This document shows, piece by piece, positions 17,520 through 25,733 of a stretch of DNA of 35,350 bases (positions are counted from its first letter, which is position 1; each line of letters begins with the position of its first letter). The notes beneath the pieces were generated by a model, which saw only the letters and a list, made by a program, of their open reading frames with translations, was not told the origin of the DNA and made no database searches. The DNA is from Bifidobacteriaceae bacterium (GTDB taxonomy: Bacteria; Actinomycetota; Actinomycetes; Actinomycetales; WQXJ01), in NCBI GenBank assembly GCA_031279575.1, contig JAITIG010000190.1, positions 1-35,350 on the forward strand, read 5' to 3'. The position numbers and the translations under genes are program-made.

Positions 17520-19412
17520 ATGACTGCCGACCCGGAGGCATCCCACCAAACCTCCGCCACCCGTCTGCTCAACTTGATCATCGCCTTGCTGGTCCACCCG
17601 CGCGGGCGCACCCGGCGCCAGCTGATGGACCAGCTGGAGATCGCAGACCCGCGCATGTTCGAACGCCTCAAAGAGGACCTGCGCGGCTCTTTGGGCGTGG
17701 CTTTGGAAGAGGTTGACGGGCTCTACCGGCTCTCCGCCGCGGGCTACGCCATGCCGCCGCTGGATTTCACCGCCGAGGAGCGGGCCGCCATCTCCCTGGC
17801 GCTGGGGGAGTGGCGGGGCAGCGAGGTCGAGGCGGCGGCCGGCGCCGCGCGGGCCAAGCTGACCCCCCTGGGCCTGGGCGGGCAGGCGGGCCCCAGCGGG
17901 TTGGACACGGCGCTGCACGCGCCCACCCCGGGGGCGCTGGAGATCATCGCGGCCATCGCCGAGCGGCGCGCCATCGAGTTCAAGTACGTCGTCGGCTACT
18001 CCGGCGAGCTGACCAGCCGCCGGGTCGAGCCGTGGCGGCTGACCAAGTTCCGCGGCGCCTGCTACCTGCTCGGCTTCGACCAGGGCCGGGGCGGCCGGCG
18101 GATCTTCAACTTGAGCCGCATCGCCGGGCCGGTCGCCGCGCGCAGCCCGGCCGGGGCCTTCGAGCCGCCGCCGCCGGCCGCGGCGGGCCGCTGGCTGAAG
18201 GCCGCCTTGGAGGGCGAGGCCCGCCCGGCCGCGCTGGTCAAAGCCACCCCGGAGGCGGCGCGGGTGCTGCGCGCGGCCGGCGCGGCGCCATTGCCCGATG
18301 CCGTCTGGCAAGTCCCAGCCGCCGACCCGTTCGCCTTGGCCGCCTGGGGCGCGGCGCTGGAGGTGCTCGACCCGCCGGAGCTGCGCCAAGCCGTGCGCCT
18401 CCGGCTCCAGGGCGCCGCCGAGGCGCACCAAGGCGAGGCCCGCCAGCCGCTGGCCTACCCTGGGGCCCGCCCCCGGGGCCGGCGGCGCGGCGAGGGCGGG
18501 GCGGAGCGGGCCGCCCGCATGGTTTCCCTGGTGTCTTGCCTGCGGCACGGCGAGCCGGTGCCGCTGGCGCAGTTGGCGGATCGCTTTGGCCTGTCCGAGG
18601 CGGCGGTCAAAGCCGATCTTTACACCTTGTGGCTGGATGTGGGCCGCTCCAAGGCGGGCGGCGACCTGTTGGATTTTTGGTGGTCGGATGACGAGTCCGA
18701 GGTCGCCTTGGTCGACTCCCAGGGCCTTGACCGGCCGGTGCGGCTATCGGCGGTGGAGGCGATCACGCTGATCGCGGCGCTGCGCTCATTGGAGGAGGCG
18801 CGGGGCTTGAGCGAGGCCTCGGCCGCGCAATCGGCCCGGGCCAAGCTTGAGGCGGCGCTCGGGCCGGCCGATTTGCTGGACCTGGAGCTGCCGGCCGCCC
18901 CGCCCGCGCTGGCGGCGCTGCGCCAGGGGCTGGCGGCGGGGCGGCGGTTGGCCTTCGGCTATGTCAACCAGTCCGGGGCCGAGTCGCGCCGGCGGGTCGA
19001 CCCGCTGGGCTTGTTCAGCGCCCAGGACCACTGGCTGCTGGCGGCTTGGGACCTGGAGGCGGAGGCGGAGCGGTATTTCCGGGTCGACCGCATGGCCGAA
19101 GTCCAACTGCTGGACGAGCCCGCCACGGCGCACCCCTACCGGCCCGGCACTTCGGGCTGGTCCGGGCGCGGCGAGCTGCGGGTCGATGTGGTCTTCGCCG
19201 CCCGCGAGCGCTGGCGGGCCGAGGAGCTTGAGACCCTGGCCCCGCCGCTGGCCCTGCCGGGCGGGTCGGTGCAGGTCAAACTGGCGGTGGGCAACCCCGA
19301 GTGGGTCACCCGCCTGGCGCTGGGCGCGGGCGGCGCGATCGAGGTCCTGGCCCCCGGCGAGGTCCGCCAGCGCGTCTTGGCGGCGGCCCGCGCCGCCCTG
19401 GCCGCAAGTTAA
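17520..19412 (+). CDS. pafBC: PafBC fusion: two-module WYL-domain transcriptional activator
   Basis: PafB and PafC together activate the LexA/RecA-independent DNA-damage response of actinobacteria. Here both halves are in one 630-residue chain. Module 1 (about 1-320) has a winged-helix start (TRLLNLIIALLVHPRGRTRRQLMDQL) and a WYL domain (about 130-210: IEFKYV...RRVEPWRLTKFRGACYLLGFD). Module 2 (about 335-630) repeats the pattern: HTH-like ARMVSLVSCLRHGEPVPLAQLADRF-type start, then WYL (LAFGYVNQSGAESRRRVDPLGL, HWLLAAWDLEAEAERYFRVDR), and a C-terminal extension domain. Fused PafBC proteins are known from Arthrobacter relatives. The neighbouring helY matches the usual paf-helY locus, although tatA/tatC, normally between them, are missing. 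The WYL domains presumably sense a nucleic-acid ligand (inference). Confidence 0.88.
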   Translation: MTADPEASHQTSATRLLNLIIALLVHPRGRTRRQLMDQLEIADPRMFERLKEDLRGSLGVALEEVDGLYRLSAAGYAMPPLDFTAEERAAISLALGEWRGSEVEAAAGAARAKLTPLGLGGQAGPSGLDTALHAPTPGALEIIAAIAERRAIEFKYVVGYSGELTSRRVEPWRLTKFRGACYLLGFDQGRGGRRIFNLSRIAGPVAARSPAGAFEPPPPAAAGRWLKAALEGEARPAALVKATPEAARVLRAAGAAPLPDAVWQVPAADPFALAAWGAALEVLDPPELRQAVRLRLQGAAEAHQGEARQPLAYPGARPRGRRRGEGGAERAARMVSLVSCLRHGEPVPLAQLADRFGLSEAAVKADLYTLWLDVGRSKAGGDLLDFWWSDDESEVALVDSQGLDRPVRLSAVEAITLIAALRSLEEARGLSEASAAQSARAKLEAALGPADLLDLELPAAPPALAALRQGLAAGRRLAFGYVNQSGAESRRRVDPLGLFSAQDHWLLAAWDLEAEAERYFRVDRMAEVQLLDEPATAHPYRPGTSGWSGRGELRVDVVFAARERWRAEELETLAPPLALPGGSVQVKLAVGNPEWVTRLALGAGGAIEVLAPGEVRQRVLAAARAALAAS

Positions 19413-19439
19413 ACCTCCCCAGGCGCCCCGCGCAGTGGG

Positions 19440-19445
19440 TAAGCT
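19440..19445 (+). promoter_or_regulatory. Candidate -10 element for the small membrane protein gene (TAAGCT)
   Basis: TAAGCT is followed by 8 nt and the GTG at 19454. The hexamer and spacing are identical to those upstream of mltG (20-25 to GTG 34), which helps fix the start of this gene. Confidence 0.35.
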
Positions 19446-19453
19446 CTTGCGAC

Positions 19454-19771
19454 GTGTGGTTTTGGGTGTGGGCGGGGCTGGTCCTGGCGTGGCTGGCGAG
19501 CGCCTTTCTGCTGCTGCGCTGGCTCTGGCGGCGGGCCAAAGGCCTGTTGGAGGCCCTCGACGAGGCCGCCGGGGCCGCTGACCGCCTAGAGGCGGGCCAG
19601 TGGGCGGCCCAGGGCCTGGCGGAGGTGGCGCTGTTCGCCTCCAGCGCCGAGCTGGGCCGGCGGCGCGAGGCCCGGCGCGCCCGGATCGCCAGCCGGCGGG
19701 CCCGGCGGCGCGCCCGCCACCAGGCCGCTTACGACTCGTGGGCCGTTTTGGCCGGTCGCAGGGACGCCTGA
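19454..19771 (+). CDS. Small single-pass membrane protein, unknown function
   Basis: I do not recognise this 105-residue protein. It opens with a Trp-rich hydrophobic helix (FWVWAGLVLAWLASAFLLL, about residues 3-21), then basic residues RWLWRRAK, then an amphipathic Ala/Leu/Glu helix and a strongly Arg-rich segment (about 68-88). That arrangement suggests a membrane-anchored protein with a positively charged cytoplasmic tail. It occupies the place where tatA often sits in actinobacterial paf-helY loci, but it lacks the TatA hinge (Phe-Gly) and acidic helix, so I do not call it TatA. Its stop is 1 nt from the ATG of the lipid kinase gene, suggesting cotranscription. The GTG start is chosen from the promoter spacing; an upstream start within the pafBC end is possible. 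Confidence 0.6.
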   Translation: MWFWVWAGLVLAWLASAFLLLRWLWRRAKGLLEALDEAAGAADRLEAGQWAAQGLAEVALFASSAELGRRREARRARIASRRARRRARHQAAYDSWAVLAGRRDA

Positions 19772-19772
19772 G

Positions 19773-20699
19773 ATGGCCGTCCTGGGGGTGGTGGTCAACC
19801 CGACCGCGGGCAAAGGCAAAGCCGCCAACCGGGGCGCGCGGGCGGCCGAGTTGCTGGCCGGACGGGGCCACACCGTGGTGGACCTGTCCGCCTCGGACTT
19901 GGCCGAGGCCCACAAGGCGGCCCGCCAAGGCGTGGTCGACGGCGTCGACGCCCTGGTGGTGGCCGGCGGCGACGGCATGACCCACCTCGGGGTCAACATT
20001 GTGGCCGGCACCACGCTGCCGCTGGGCATTATCCCGCTCGGCACCGGCAATGACGTGGCCCGGGTGCTGGGGTTGCCGCGCAGCGATGTCGAGGCCGCCA
20101 TCCGGGCGCTGGAGGACGCCCTGGAGGCGGGGCCGCGGGTGATCGACGCCGTGCGGGTGACCGACGGCGCCCATTCGATGTCGGAGTGGTACGCCGGGGT
20201 GCTCTCGGCCGGGTTCGACGCCGCCGTCAACGCCCGCGCCAACCTGCTGCGCTGGCCCCGCGGCGAGTCGGTTTACGTGCGCGCCTTGTTCATGGAGCTG
20301 TCCCATTACCGGCCCTATGGTTTCGAGGTCGACATCGACGGCGAGTTGGCCTGGCAATCGGCCGCCGCGCTGGTGGCGGTGGCCAACGGCTCCGACATTG
20401 GCGGCGGCATGCGGATCGCGCCGGACGCCTGCCTCGACGACGGCCAGTTGGATGTGGTGATAGGCGGGCCGATCGCCGCCGCCACGCTGGTGGGCATCTT
20501 TCCCCGGGTCTACCGCGGGACGCACATCTCCCACCCGGCGGTGACTGTGCTGCGCGGCCGCGAGGTGACGCTGCGGCCGCGGCCGGATTTGGGTTTGGCC
20601 CCGCCGGACGCCCACACCGATGGCGAGCGGGTGGGGCCGCTGCCGCTGGAGTGCTCTTGCGTGCCGGGCGCTTTGCGCGTCCTGGCGAAGCAGCCGTGA
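19773..20699 (+). CDS. Diacylglycerol/lipid kinase, YegS/BmrU family
   Basis: Members of this DAGK_cat family phosphorylate diacylglycerol or related lipids with ATP at the inner membrane face. The 308-residue protein begins LGVVVNPTAGKGKA, the nucleotide-loop signature, and has VVAGGDGMTHLGVN (about 62-75) and IIPLGTGNDVARVLGLP (about 86-102), the two diagnostic catalytic motifs. The C-terminal beta-sandwich domain is represented by GFEVDIDGELAW, VAVANGSDIGGGMRIAPDACLDDGQLDVVI and a final DGERVGPLPLE segment. The lipid substrate cannot be read from the sequence. It overlaps helY by 4 nt (GTGA). Confidence 0.9.
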   Translation: MAVLGVVVNPTAGKGKAANRGARAAELLAGRGHTVVDLSASDLAEAHKAARQGVVDGVDALVVAGGDGMTHLGVNIVAGTTLPLGIIPLGTGNDVARVLGLPRSDVEAAIRALEDALEAGPRVIDAVRVTDGAHSMSEWYAGVLSAGFDAAVNARANLLRWPRGESVYVRALFMELSHYRPYGFEVDIDGELAWQSAAALVAVANGSDIGGGMRIAPDACLDDGQLDVVIGGPIAAATLVGIFPRVYRGTHISHPAVTVLRGREVTLRPRPDLGLAPPDAHTDGERVGPLPLECSCVPGALRVLAKQP

Positions 20700-23301
20700 G
20701 GCGGGCCAGCGCCCCGGCCGGCCCGCCGCCCGCCGCCGCGCCCGCCCGCCCAGCGACCGCCCGGCCCGATGGCGGCCCGGCGGCAGCGGGCGGCGGCGCG
20801 GCAGCGGGCGGCAGCGGGGCGGCATCGGGCGGCAAAGCGGCGGGCGCGGCGCCAACGGGCGGCAGCGGGGCGGCAGCGGGCGGCGGCGGGGCGGGACTGA
20901 GCCCGGCCGAGGCTTACGCCGCCTTCAGAGCGCGCCAGGCCGAGGCGCCGGTGGAGGCCTTTCAAGCCGGGCTGGGCTTCCCGCTCGACCCCTACCAGCG
21001 CAAGGCCTGCGCCGGGCTGCTGGCGGGCGAGTCGGTGCTGGTGGCCGCGCCCACCGGGGCGGGCAAAACGGTGGTGGCGCTGTTCGGCTGCGACCAGGCG
21101 CTGGCCCAGGGGCGGCGGGCCTTGTTCACCACGCCGATCAAAGCCCTGTCCAACCAGAAGTTCCGCGAGCTGTCCGAGCGCTACGGCGCGGACCGGGTGG
21201 GCCTGCTGACCGGCGACCAGGCAATCCGCCCGGGCGCGCCGGTGGTGGTGATGACCACCGAGGTGCTGCGCAACATGCTCTACGCCGACTCGGCGGCGCT
21301 GGCGGACTTGGGCCTGGTGGTGCTAGACGAGGTCCACTACCTGGCCGACCGCTTCCGCGGCCCGGTCTGGGAGGAGGTCCTGATCCAACTGCCGCAAACG
21401 GCCCAGGTGGCGGCCCTGTCCGCGACCGTGTCCAACGCCGAGGAGTTTGGCCAGTGGCTGGCCGTGGTCCGAGGCGCGGTGCGGGTGGTGGTCTCAGAGG
21501 TGCGCCCGGTGCCGCTGTGGCAGCATGTGCTGACGCCGGAGGGCCTGAAAGACCTCTACGCGCCGCTCGCCGCCGGCGGGCAGTCCGACCGGCTGAACCC
21601 CGAGTTGGCTTTGGCGGCGCGGCCAGGCGGCGCCGGGCGCGGCGGCGCCGGCCGGCGCCCTGGGCGCGGCGGCGGCGGGTATCGCGGCGGCGGCCGGGGC
21701 CAAGGCCCCCGCGGCGCCGGGACGCGCGCCACCCCCCGCTTCGCTGTGGTCTCCGCCCTGGAGCGCGCGGACCTGCTGCCGGCCTTGTTCTTTGTCTTCT
21801 CGCGGGCCGGCTGCGAGGCGGCCGCCGAACAGTGCCGCGCCGCCGGCCTGGCCCTGACCAGGCCGGCCGAGGCGGCGCAGATCGGCGCGGCGCTGGAGCG
21901 CCGGGCGCTGGCCTTGGGCGCGGCCGATTTGGGGGTGGTGGGCTACGGCGACTTCCTGGACGATGCCCGGGCCGGCTTCGCCCCCCACCACGCGGGCATG
22001 CTACCCCTGTTCAAAGAGGCAGTCGAAGAACTGTTCCAAGCCGGTCTATTGAAAGTGGTGTTCGCCACCGAGACCCTGGCCCTGGGCATAACATGCCCGC
22101 CCGCACCGTGGTGATGGACCGGCTCGACAAATGGGACGGCGCCGAGCACGCCGAGTTGACGCCGGGGGAGTACACCCAGCTGACCGGCCGGGCGGGCCGG
22201 CGCGGCATCGACATCGAGGGTCACGCCGTGGTGGTGCTGGGACCGCGCGTCAGCGCCGCCAAAGTGCTGCCGCTGGCCTCCAAGCGCACCTACCCGCTGC
22301 GCAGCGCCTTCAGGCCGACTTACAACATGGCCGTCAACCTGACCGGCCGGCTGGGCCCGGCGCGGGCGCGGCAGGTTTTGGACTTGTCCTTCGCCCAATT
22401 CCAGGCCGACCGCTCGGTGGCGGGCCTGGTCGCCCAAATCCGCCGGCTCGGGGCCGGCCTCGACGGCTACGCCAAAGCCATGCGCTGCGAGCGCGGCGAC
22501 TTCGCCTCCTACCAGGCGCTGCGCGACCAGCTGGGGGCGGCGGAGAAGCTGGCCCGGCCATCCCGCCGGGACATAGCCGACCTGCGGGCCCAGCTGCGGG
22601 CGCACCCGGCGCACCGCTGCCCCGACCGGGAAAAGCACGCCCGCTGGGCCCGCCGCCTGGCCAAAGCCGAAGCCCAGCGGGCCGCCCTGGAGCAAACCAT
22701 GCGGCACCGCACCGGATCGCTGGCGCGGCAGTTCGACCAGGTCTGCGCGGTGCTTGAGGACCTGGGCTACCTGCGGCGGGGCGGGGTCACCGCGGCCGGG
22801 CGCATCCTGGCCCGGATTTACGCCGAGCGGGACCTGGTCATCGCCGAATGCGTCCGGGCCGGCCTGTGGGACGCCCTGGCGCCAGGCGCCCTGGCCCAGG
22901 CCGTCACCGCCTTGGTCTACGAGCCGCGCGGCGAGGCCCGGGATGAGCCGGAGCGGCCCGGCGGGGCCGCCCGGGCGGTGATCGCGGCGCAGGTCCAAGC
23001 CTGGGAGCGGGTGGCGGCGCGCGAGGAGGCCCGCGGCCTGCCCCCCAGCCAGGGGGTTGAACCGCAGGCCTGCGCCCTGGTGGGGCGGTGGGCGGCGGGC
23101 CAATCCCTGGCCCGCACCCTGGCCGGGGACCTGCTCAGCCCGGGCGATTTTGTGCGCCTGGTGGGCCGCGTGGTCGACGTCCTGGACCATGTGCGGGCGG
23201 TGGCCCCCAACGCCCAACTCCACCAAGCGGCGCAGGCCGCCATCGGGCAGCTGCGGCGCGGGGTGGCCAGCCCGGAGGGGATGGTCAGCCCGGCTGTTTG
23301 A
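20696..23301 (+). pseudogene. helY: HelY: Ski2-like DEAD/DEAH RNA helicase, interrupted by a frameshift
   Basis: HelY is the actinobacterial member of the Ski2/Mtr4 helicase family. After an Ala/Gly-rich N-terminus of about 65 residues, the first frame shows Walker A APTGAGKT (about 118-125), TTPIKALSNQKF, DEVHYLAD (211-218), ALSATVSN and FFVFSRAGCE, then reaches ATETLALGI. There the family continues with NMPARTVV, but the frame runs on as TCPPAPW and stops at 22114. Reading one base out of phase from 22090 restores NMPARTVVMDRLDKWDG, then TGRAGRRGIDIEGH and the long C-terminal helical (DSHCT-like) domain to 23301. The lesion equals one missing base between 22089 and 22090 (expected ATC AAC ATG, seen AT AAC ATG). 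Joined, the product would be about 868 residues, normal for HelY. It is either a sequencing error or a recent inactivation, since both halves look otherwise intact. Confidence 0.9.
20760..20899 (+). repeat. Degenerate GC-rich repeats encoding the HelY N-terminus
   Basis: GGCGGCAGCGGGGCGGCA-like units recur, encoding Gly-Gly-Ser-Gly-Ala-Ala type low complexity in the helY frame before the helicase domain. The unit length is irregular, and no protein domain is recognisable here. Confidence 0.7.
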
Positions 23302-23344
23302 CACGCCGGAGGCGTTTGCGCTGGTGGGCCGGAGCCAGCCAGGT

Positions 23345-23350
23345 TAGGAT
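23345..23350 (+). promoter_or_regulatory. -10 element of lnt (TAGGAT), leaderless type
   Basis: TAGGAT is followed by exactly 6 nt (GGCGGG) and the ATG at 23357. It lies in the 55-nt gap after helY, so lnt can be transcribed independently of the upstream cluster. Confidence 0.5.
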
Positions 23351-23356
23351 GGCGGG

Positions 23357-24904
23357 ATGGCGTCCCGCAAGCTGGCTTGGCTCGCATTGCTGCTGGCGCT
23401 GGTTTCAGGGGTGGTCAGCTACGTCGGGTTCAAGCCGCAGGGCTGGTGGTTCGCCTCGCTGATCGGTGTCACCGGCCTGTACCTGGCGCTGCGGCCGTTC
23501 AAGCTGCCAGGCGCCTTCCTAGCCGGGGTGATCTTCGGGTTGGGGCAGTTCCTGCCCATGCTGACCTGGGCCCACAACGCCGCCGGGCTGCTGCCGTACC
23601 TGGCTTTGGCGCTGGTCAGCGCCCTGTTTTTGGCTCTGGGGCCGTTGGCTTACGCGACGGCCCGCCCGCTGGTGCGCGAGGCCATGGGGGACAGCCCGTG
23701 GGCTGACGCGGCCGTCTTCGCGGTCACGGTGACGGCGGCGGACGCGTTGCGCTCCTTTGTGCCCTACGGCGGGTTCCCCTGGGGGCGGCTGGCTTTCAGC
23801 CAGGTGGCCGGGCCGTTGGCGGCCTGGGCCTGGCTGGGCGGGACGGCGCTGGTCGGTTTGGTGGCGGCCGCGGCCGGGCCGCTCGTCGTCGCCGCCGGGC
23901 GGGCGGTGTGGTCCAGGCGGTTCCTGGGCGCGGTGATAGGGGCCGGCCTGGCGGCCGGGCTGCTGCTGGCGCCGCTGGCGCTGCCGCTCGCCTCCGGGGC
24001 GGAGTCCGGCGCCATCCGGGTAGGCGCCGTCCAAGGCGACGTGACAGTTACCCAGGAGGGGCTGTTTGCCCAGCAGCGCGAGGTCTTGAGCAACCACGCG
24101 CGCCTGACCGCGCGGATGATGGCGGACCCGGCCACCGGCCGGCTGGACGTGGTGCTGTGGCCGGAGAACTCCACCGACATCGACCCCAGGACCGATGCCG
24201 AGGCCGAGGAGGTCATCAACGCGGCGGCCGCCGCCGCCGGCGCCCCGCTGCTGGTGGGGGCCGCCGAATACCTGCCCACCGGGCAGCGCTACAACCAGGG
24301 CCTGCTGTGGGTGGCAGACCAGGGGATTGTGGACCAGTACGCCAAGCAGCATCCCGCGCCGTTCGCCGAGTACATGCCGGCGCGCTCCTTTTTCCGCTTC
24401 TTCACCTCCAAGGTCGACCTCATCAGCAGCGACATGCTGCCGGGCGAGGAGGTCGGGGTGATGGCGTTGGACGCGCCCCGGCTGGGCCGCGAGGTGGCGC
24501 TGGGCGACATCATCTGCTTCGAGGTGGCCTACGACGCGATTGTGGCCGAGACGGTGCGCGAGGGGGCCGAGTTTGTGGTGGTCCAAACCAACAACGCCTC
24601 CTTTGGCCACAGCGAGGAGGCCACCCAGCAGTTCGCCATGACCCGGTTGCGGGCGATCGAGCTGGGGCGGGCCACGGTGCAGATCTCGACTGTGGGCGTC
24701 TCGGCCGCGGTGGCGCCGGACGGCTCGCTGATGACGCCGTTGACCAACCTGTTCGAGCCGGCCTATTTTGTGGTCGATTTGCCGCTGCGCACCTCCTTGA
24801 CGCCGGCCGCCTTGGCGGGCCAGTGGGTGACCGGCCTGATTCTGCTGCTGGGCGCCGCTTTGGCCCTGGCCGGGATTGGCGCCTGGGCCATCACCCGGCG
24901 CTGA
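23357..24904 (+). CDS. lnt: Apolipoprotein N-acyltransferase
   Basis: Lnt transfers an acyl chain from a phospholipid to the N-terminal cysteine of lipoproteins. The 515-residue membrane protein has about six hydrophobic segments in its first 210 residues (for example WLALLLALVSGVVSYVGF), an extracytoplasmic nitrilase-like domain (about 220-475) and a final membrane helix (LILLLGAALALAGIGAWAI). The catalytic triad is visible: glutamate in LWPENSTDID, lysine in QYAKQHPAPFAEYMP and cysteine in DIICFEVAYD. SFVPYGGFPWGRL is the conserved membrane-domain motif. In many actinobacteria lnt is fused to or followed by the polyprenol-phosphate mannose synthase gene ppm; no ppm is present here, and rbpA comes next in the opposite direction. 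Confidence 0.93.
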   Translation: MASRKLAWLALLLALVSGVVSYVGFKPQGWWFASLIGVTGLYLALRPFKLPGAFLAGVIFGLGQFLPMLTWAHNAAGLLPYLALALVSALFLALGPLAYATARPLVREAMGDSPWADAAVFAVTVTAADALRSFVPYGGFPWGRLAFSQVAGPLAAWAWLGGTALVGLVAAAAGPLVVAAGRAVWSRRFLGAVIGAGLAAGLLLAPLALPLASGAESGAIRVGAVQGDVTVTQEGLFAQQREVLSNHARLTARMMADPATGRLDVVLWPENSTDIDPRTDAEAEEVINAAAAAAGAPLLVGAAEYLPTGQRYNQGLLWVADQGIVDQYAKQHPAPFAEYMPARSFFRFFTSKVDLISSDMLPGEEVGVMALDAPRLGREVALGDIICFEVAYDAIVAETVREGAEFVVVQTNNASFGHSEEATQQFAMTRLRAIELGRATVQISTVGVSAAVAPDGSLMTPLTNLFEPAYFVVDLPLRTSLTPAALAGQWVTGLILLLGAALALAGIGAWAITRR

Positions 24905-24922
24905 GCCGGCCGGGCTGGGAGC

Positions 24923-24967
24923 GGGCCGATGCCGCCGGGGCGGCGCGCGGCATCGGCCCTTGTCTTT
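24923..24967 (+). terminator. Strong intrinsic terminator between lnt and rbpA
   Basis: A 13-bp perfect stem (24923-24935 with 24947-24959, outer arms GGGCCGATGCC and GGCATCGGCCC) with an 11-nt loop is followed by TTGTCTTT on the plus strand. It ends lnt transcription 19 nt after the stop and partly overlaps the end of rbpA, so it may act on both converging transcripts. Confidence 0.8.
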
Positions 24968-25316
24968 AGACGGCGACTGGCGCGCGCTCGGCCCGGCGCG
25001 AGCGCAGCAGGCCGAGGTACTCTTCGAGGAGGTCTTCGAGCTGGTCCACCGAGCGGCGCTCGAGCAGCATCTCCCAGTGGGTGCGTTGGTGGCGGGGCTC
25101 GGGGAACAGGGGGGCGGCCCCGCGCAGGACCGCGTTCAAGCCGCAGCGGCACTGCCAAAGCGCGGGCGGCTCGGCTTCGAGGGCGAACGGCAGGATGGTC
25201 GAGTTGCCGCAAGGGCAGTCATAGGCGACTTCTTGGCGTTCGGCGAATTCGACGCCCTCTTCCGATTCGAGCGACTGGAATCCGATGCCGCTTCCGCGCA
25301 ACGATCTTTCTGCCAT
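24966..25316 (-). CDS. rbpA: RNA polymerase-binding protein RbpA
   Basis: RbpA is an actinobacteria-specific factor that binds RNA polymerase and the principal sigma factors and stabilises open complexes. The 116-residue protein starts MAERSLRGSGIG, the usual family opening. It has a core with paired cysteines (C34, C36, C56, C58: YDCPCGN and WQCRCG) that could bind zinc, and ends with the sigma-interaction domain RTHWEMLLERRSVDQLEDLL. The ATG at 25316 is preceded by GGGAGG 6 nt upstream; the frame is open further upstream, but that extension has no family similarity. A minus-strand TAAACT (25354-25359) could be the -10 of its promoter, with a leader of about 30 nt. Confidence 0.95.
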   Translation of the reverse strand: MAERSLRGSGIGFQSLESEEGVEFAERQEVAYDCPCGNSTILPFALEAEPPALWQCRCGLNAVLRGAAPLFPEPRHQRTHWEMLLERRSVDQLEDLLEEYLGLLRSRRAERAPVAV

Positions 25317-25733
25317 TTCAACCTCCCGAGTTCGATTGAGTATTTTCCGTGAGTTTAGTGCTGTTGGCGGTGGCTGCGGGGTGACTGGGGGTGTGATGTT
25401 CAACACATGGACACCAGGCCATAAGGAAGGGCTGGTGGCAGGCTCGGCCCGCCGCCAAGTGTGAGCAAAATCACTGTGTCGCAAGCCCACGCCAGGCCAC
25501 TGGCAGGCGGAGTTCGGGGTCCGGCAAGCCGGCGGGGGAGTCCCGGCCCGGCCCGGCCCGGACGCGGGCGGGCGGGGGCGGGCGGGGGCCCGCTGGCGCG
25601 CCAGGCGAGCGCGGCGGGCGGGGGGCGCCGGCACTGGCGCCGGCGGGCGAGCGGCGCGCCCGGCGGCCTCCTCGGGCGGGCGCTAACCGGCCCGCCGGTT
25701 TCGATGTCAGAGGTGGGCTCTAGAGTTTGGGCC
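25317..25733. other. Divergent intergenic region between rbpA and cas3
   Basis: No gene is supported here. The first 110 nt are relatively AT-richer and should hold the rbpA promoter on the minus strand. The middle (about 25530-25680) is extreme low-complexity GC sequence. It includes a direct repeat GGCGCCGG-CACT-GGCGCCGG, itself containing GGCGCC palindromes. Near cas3 there is an inverted repeat AACCGG-CCCG-CCGGTT (25685-25700) and the TAGAGT -10 at 25721. An open frame runs upstream of cas3 to 25461, but its Gly/Arg/Pro-rich translation looks like composition rather than protein. Confidence 0.7.
25721..25726 (+). promoter_or_regulatory. -10 element of cas3 (TAGAGT), leaderless type
   Basis: TAGAGT is followed by 7 nt and the ATG at 25734, predicting a leaderless cas3 mRNA. 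The inverted repeat AACCGG/CCGGTT (25685-25700) ends about 20 nt upstream, where the -35 element would be, and so may be an operator. Confidence 0.45.

Noticed and set aside
23298..23303. TTGACA at the helY stop as the -35 for lnt.
   Set aside because: It is 41 nt from the TAGGAT -10, and no -10-like hexamer lies 16-18 nt downstream of it.
25317..25634. Longer rbpA start upstream on the minus strand.
   Set aside because: RbpA proteins begin MAER..., and a good GGGAGG ribosome-binding site precedes the ATG at 25316.
25461..25733. Upstream extension of the cas3 frame by 91 codons.
   Set aside because: The extra part is Gly/Arg/Pro-rich low complexity without similarity to Cas3, and a -10 element sits 7 nt before the ATG at 25734.
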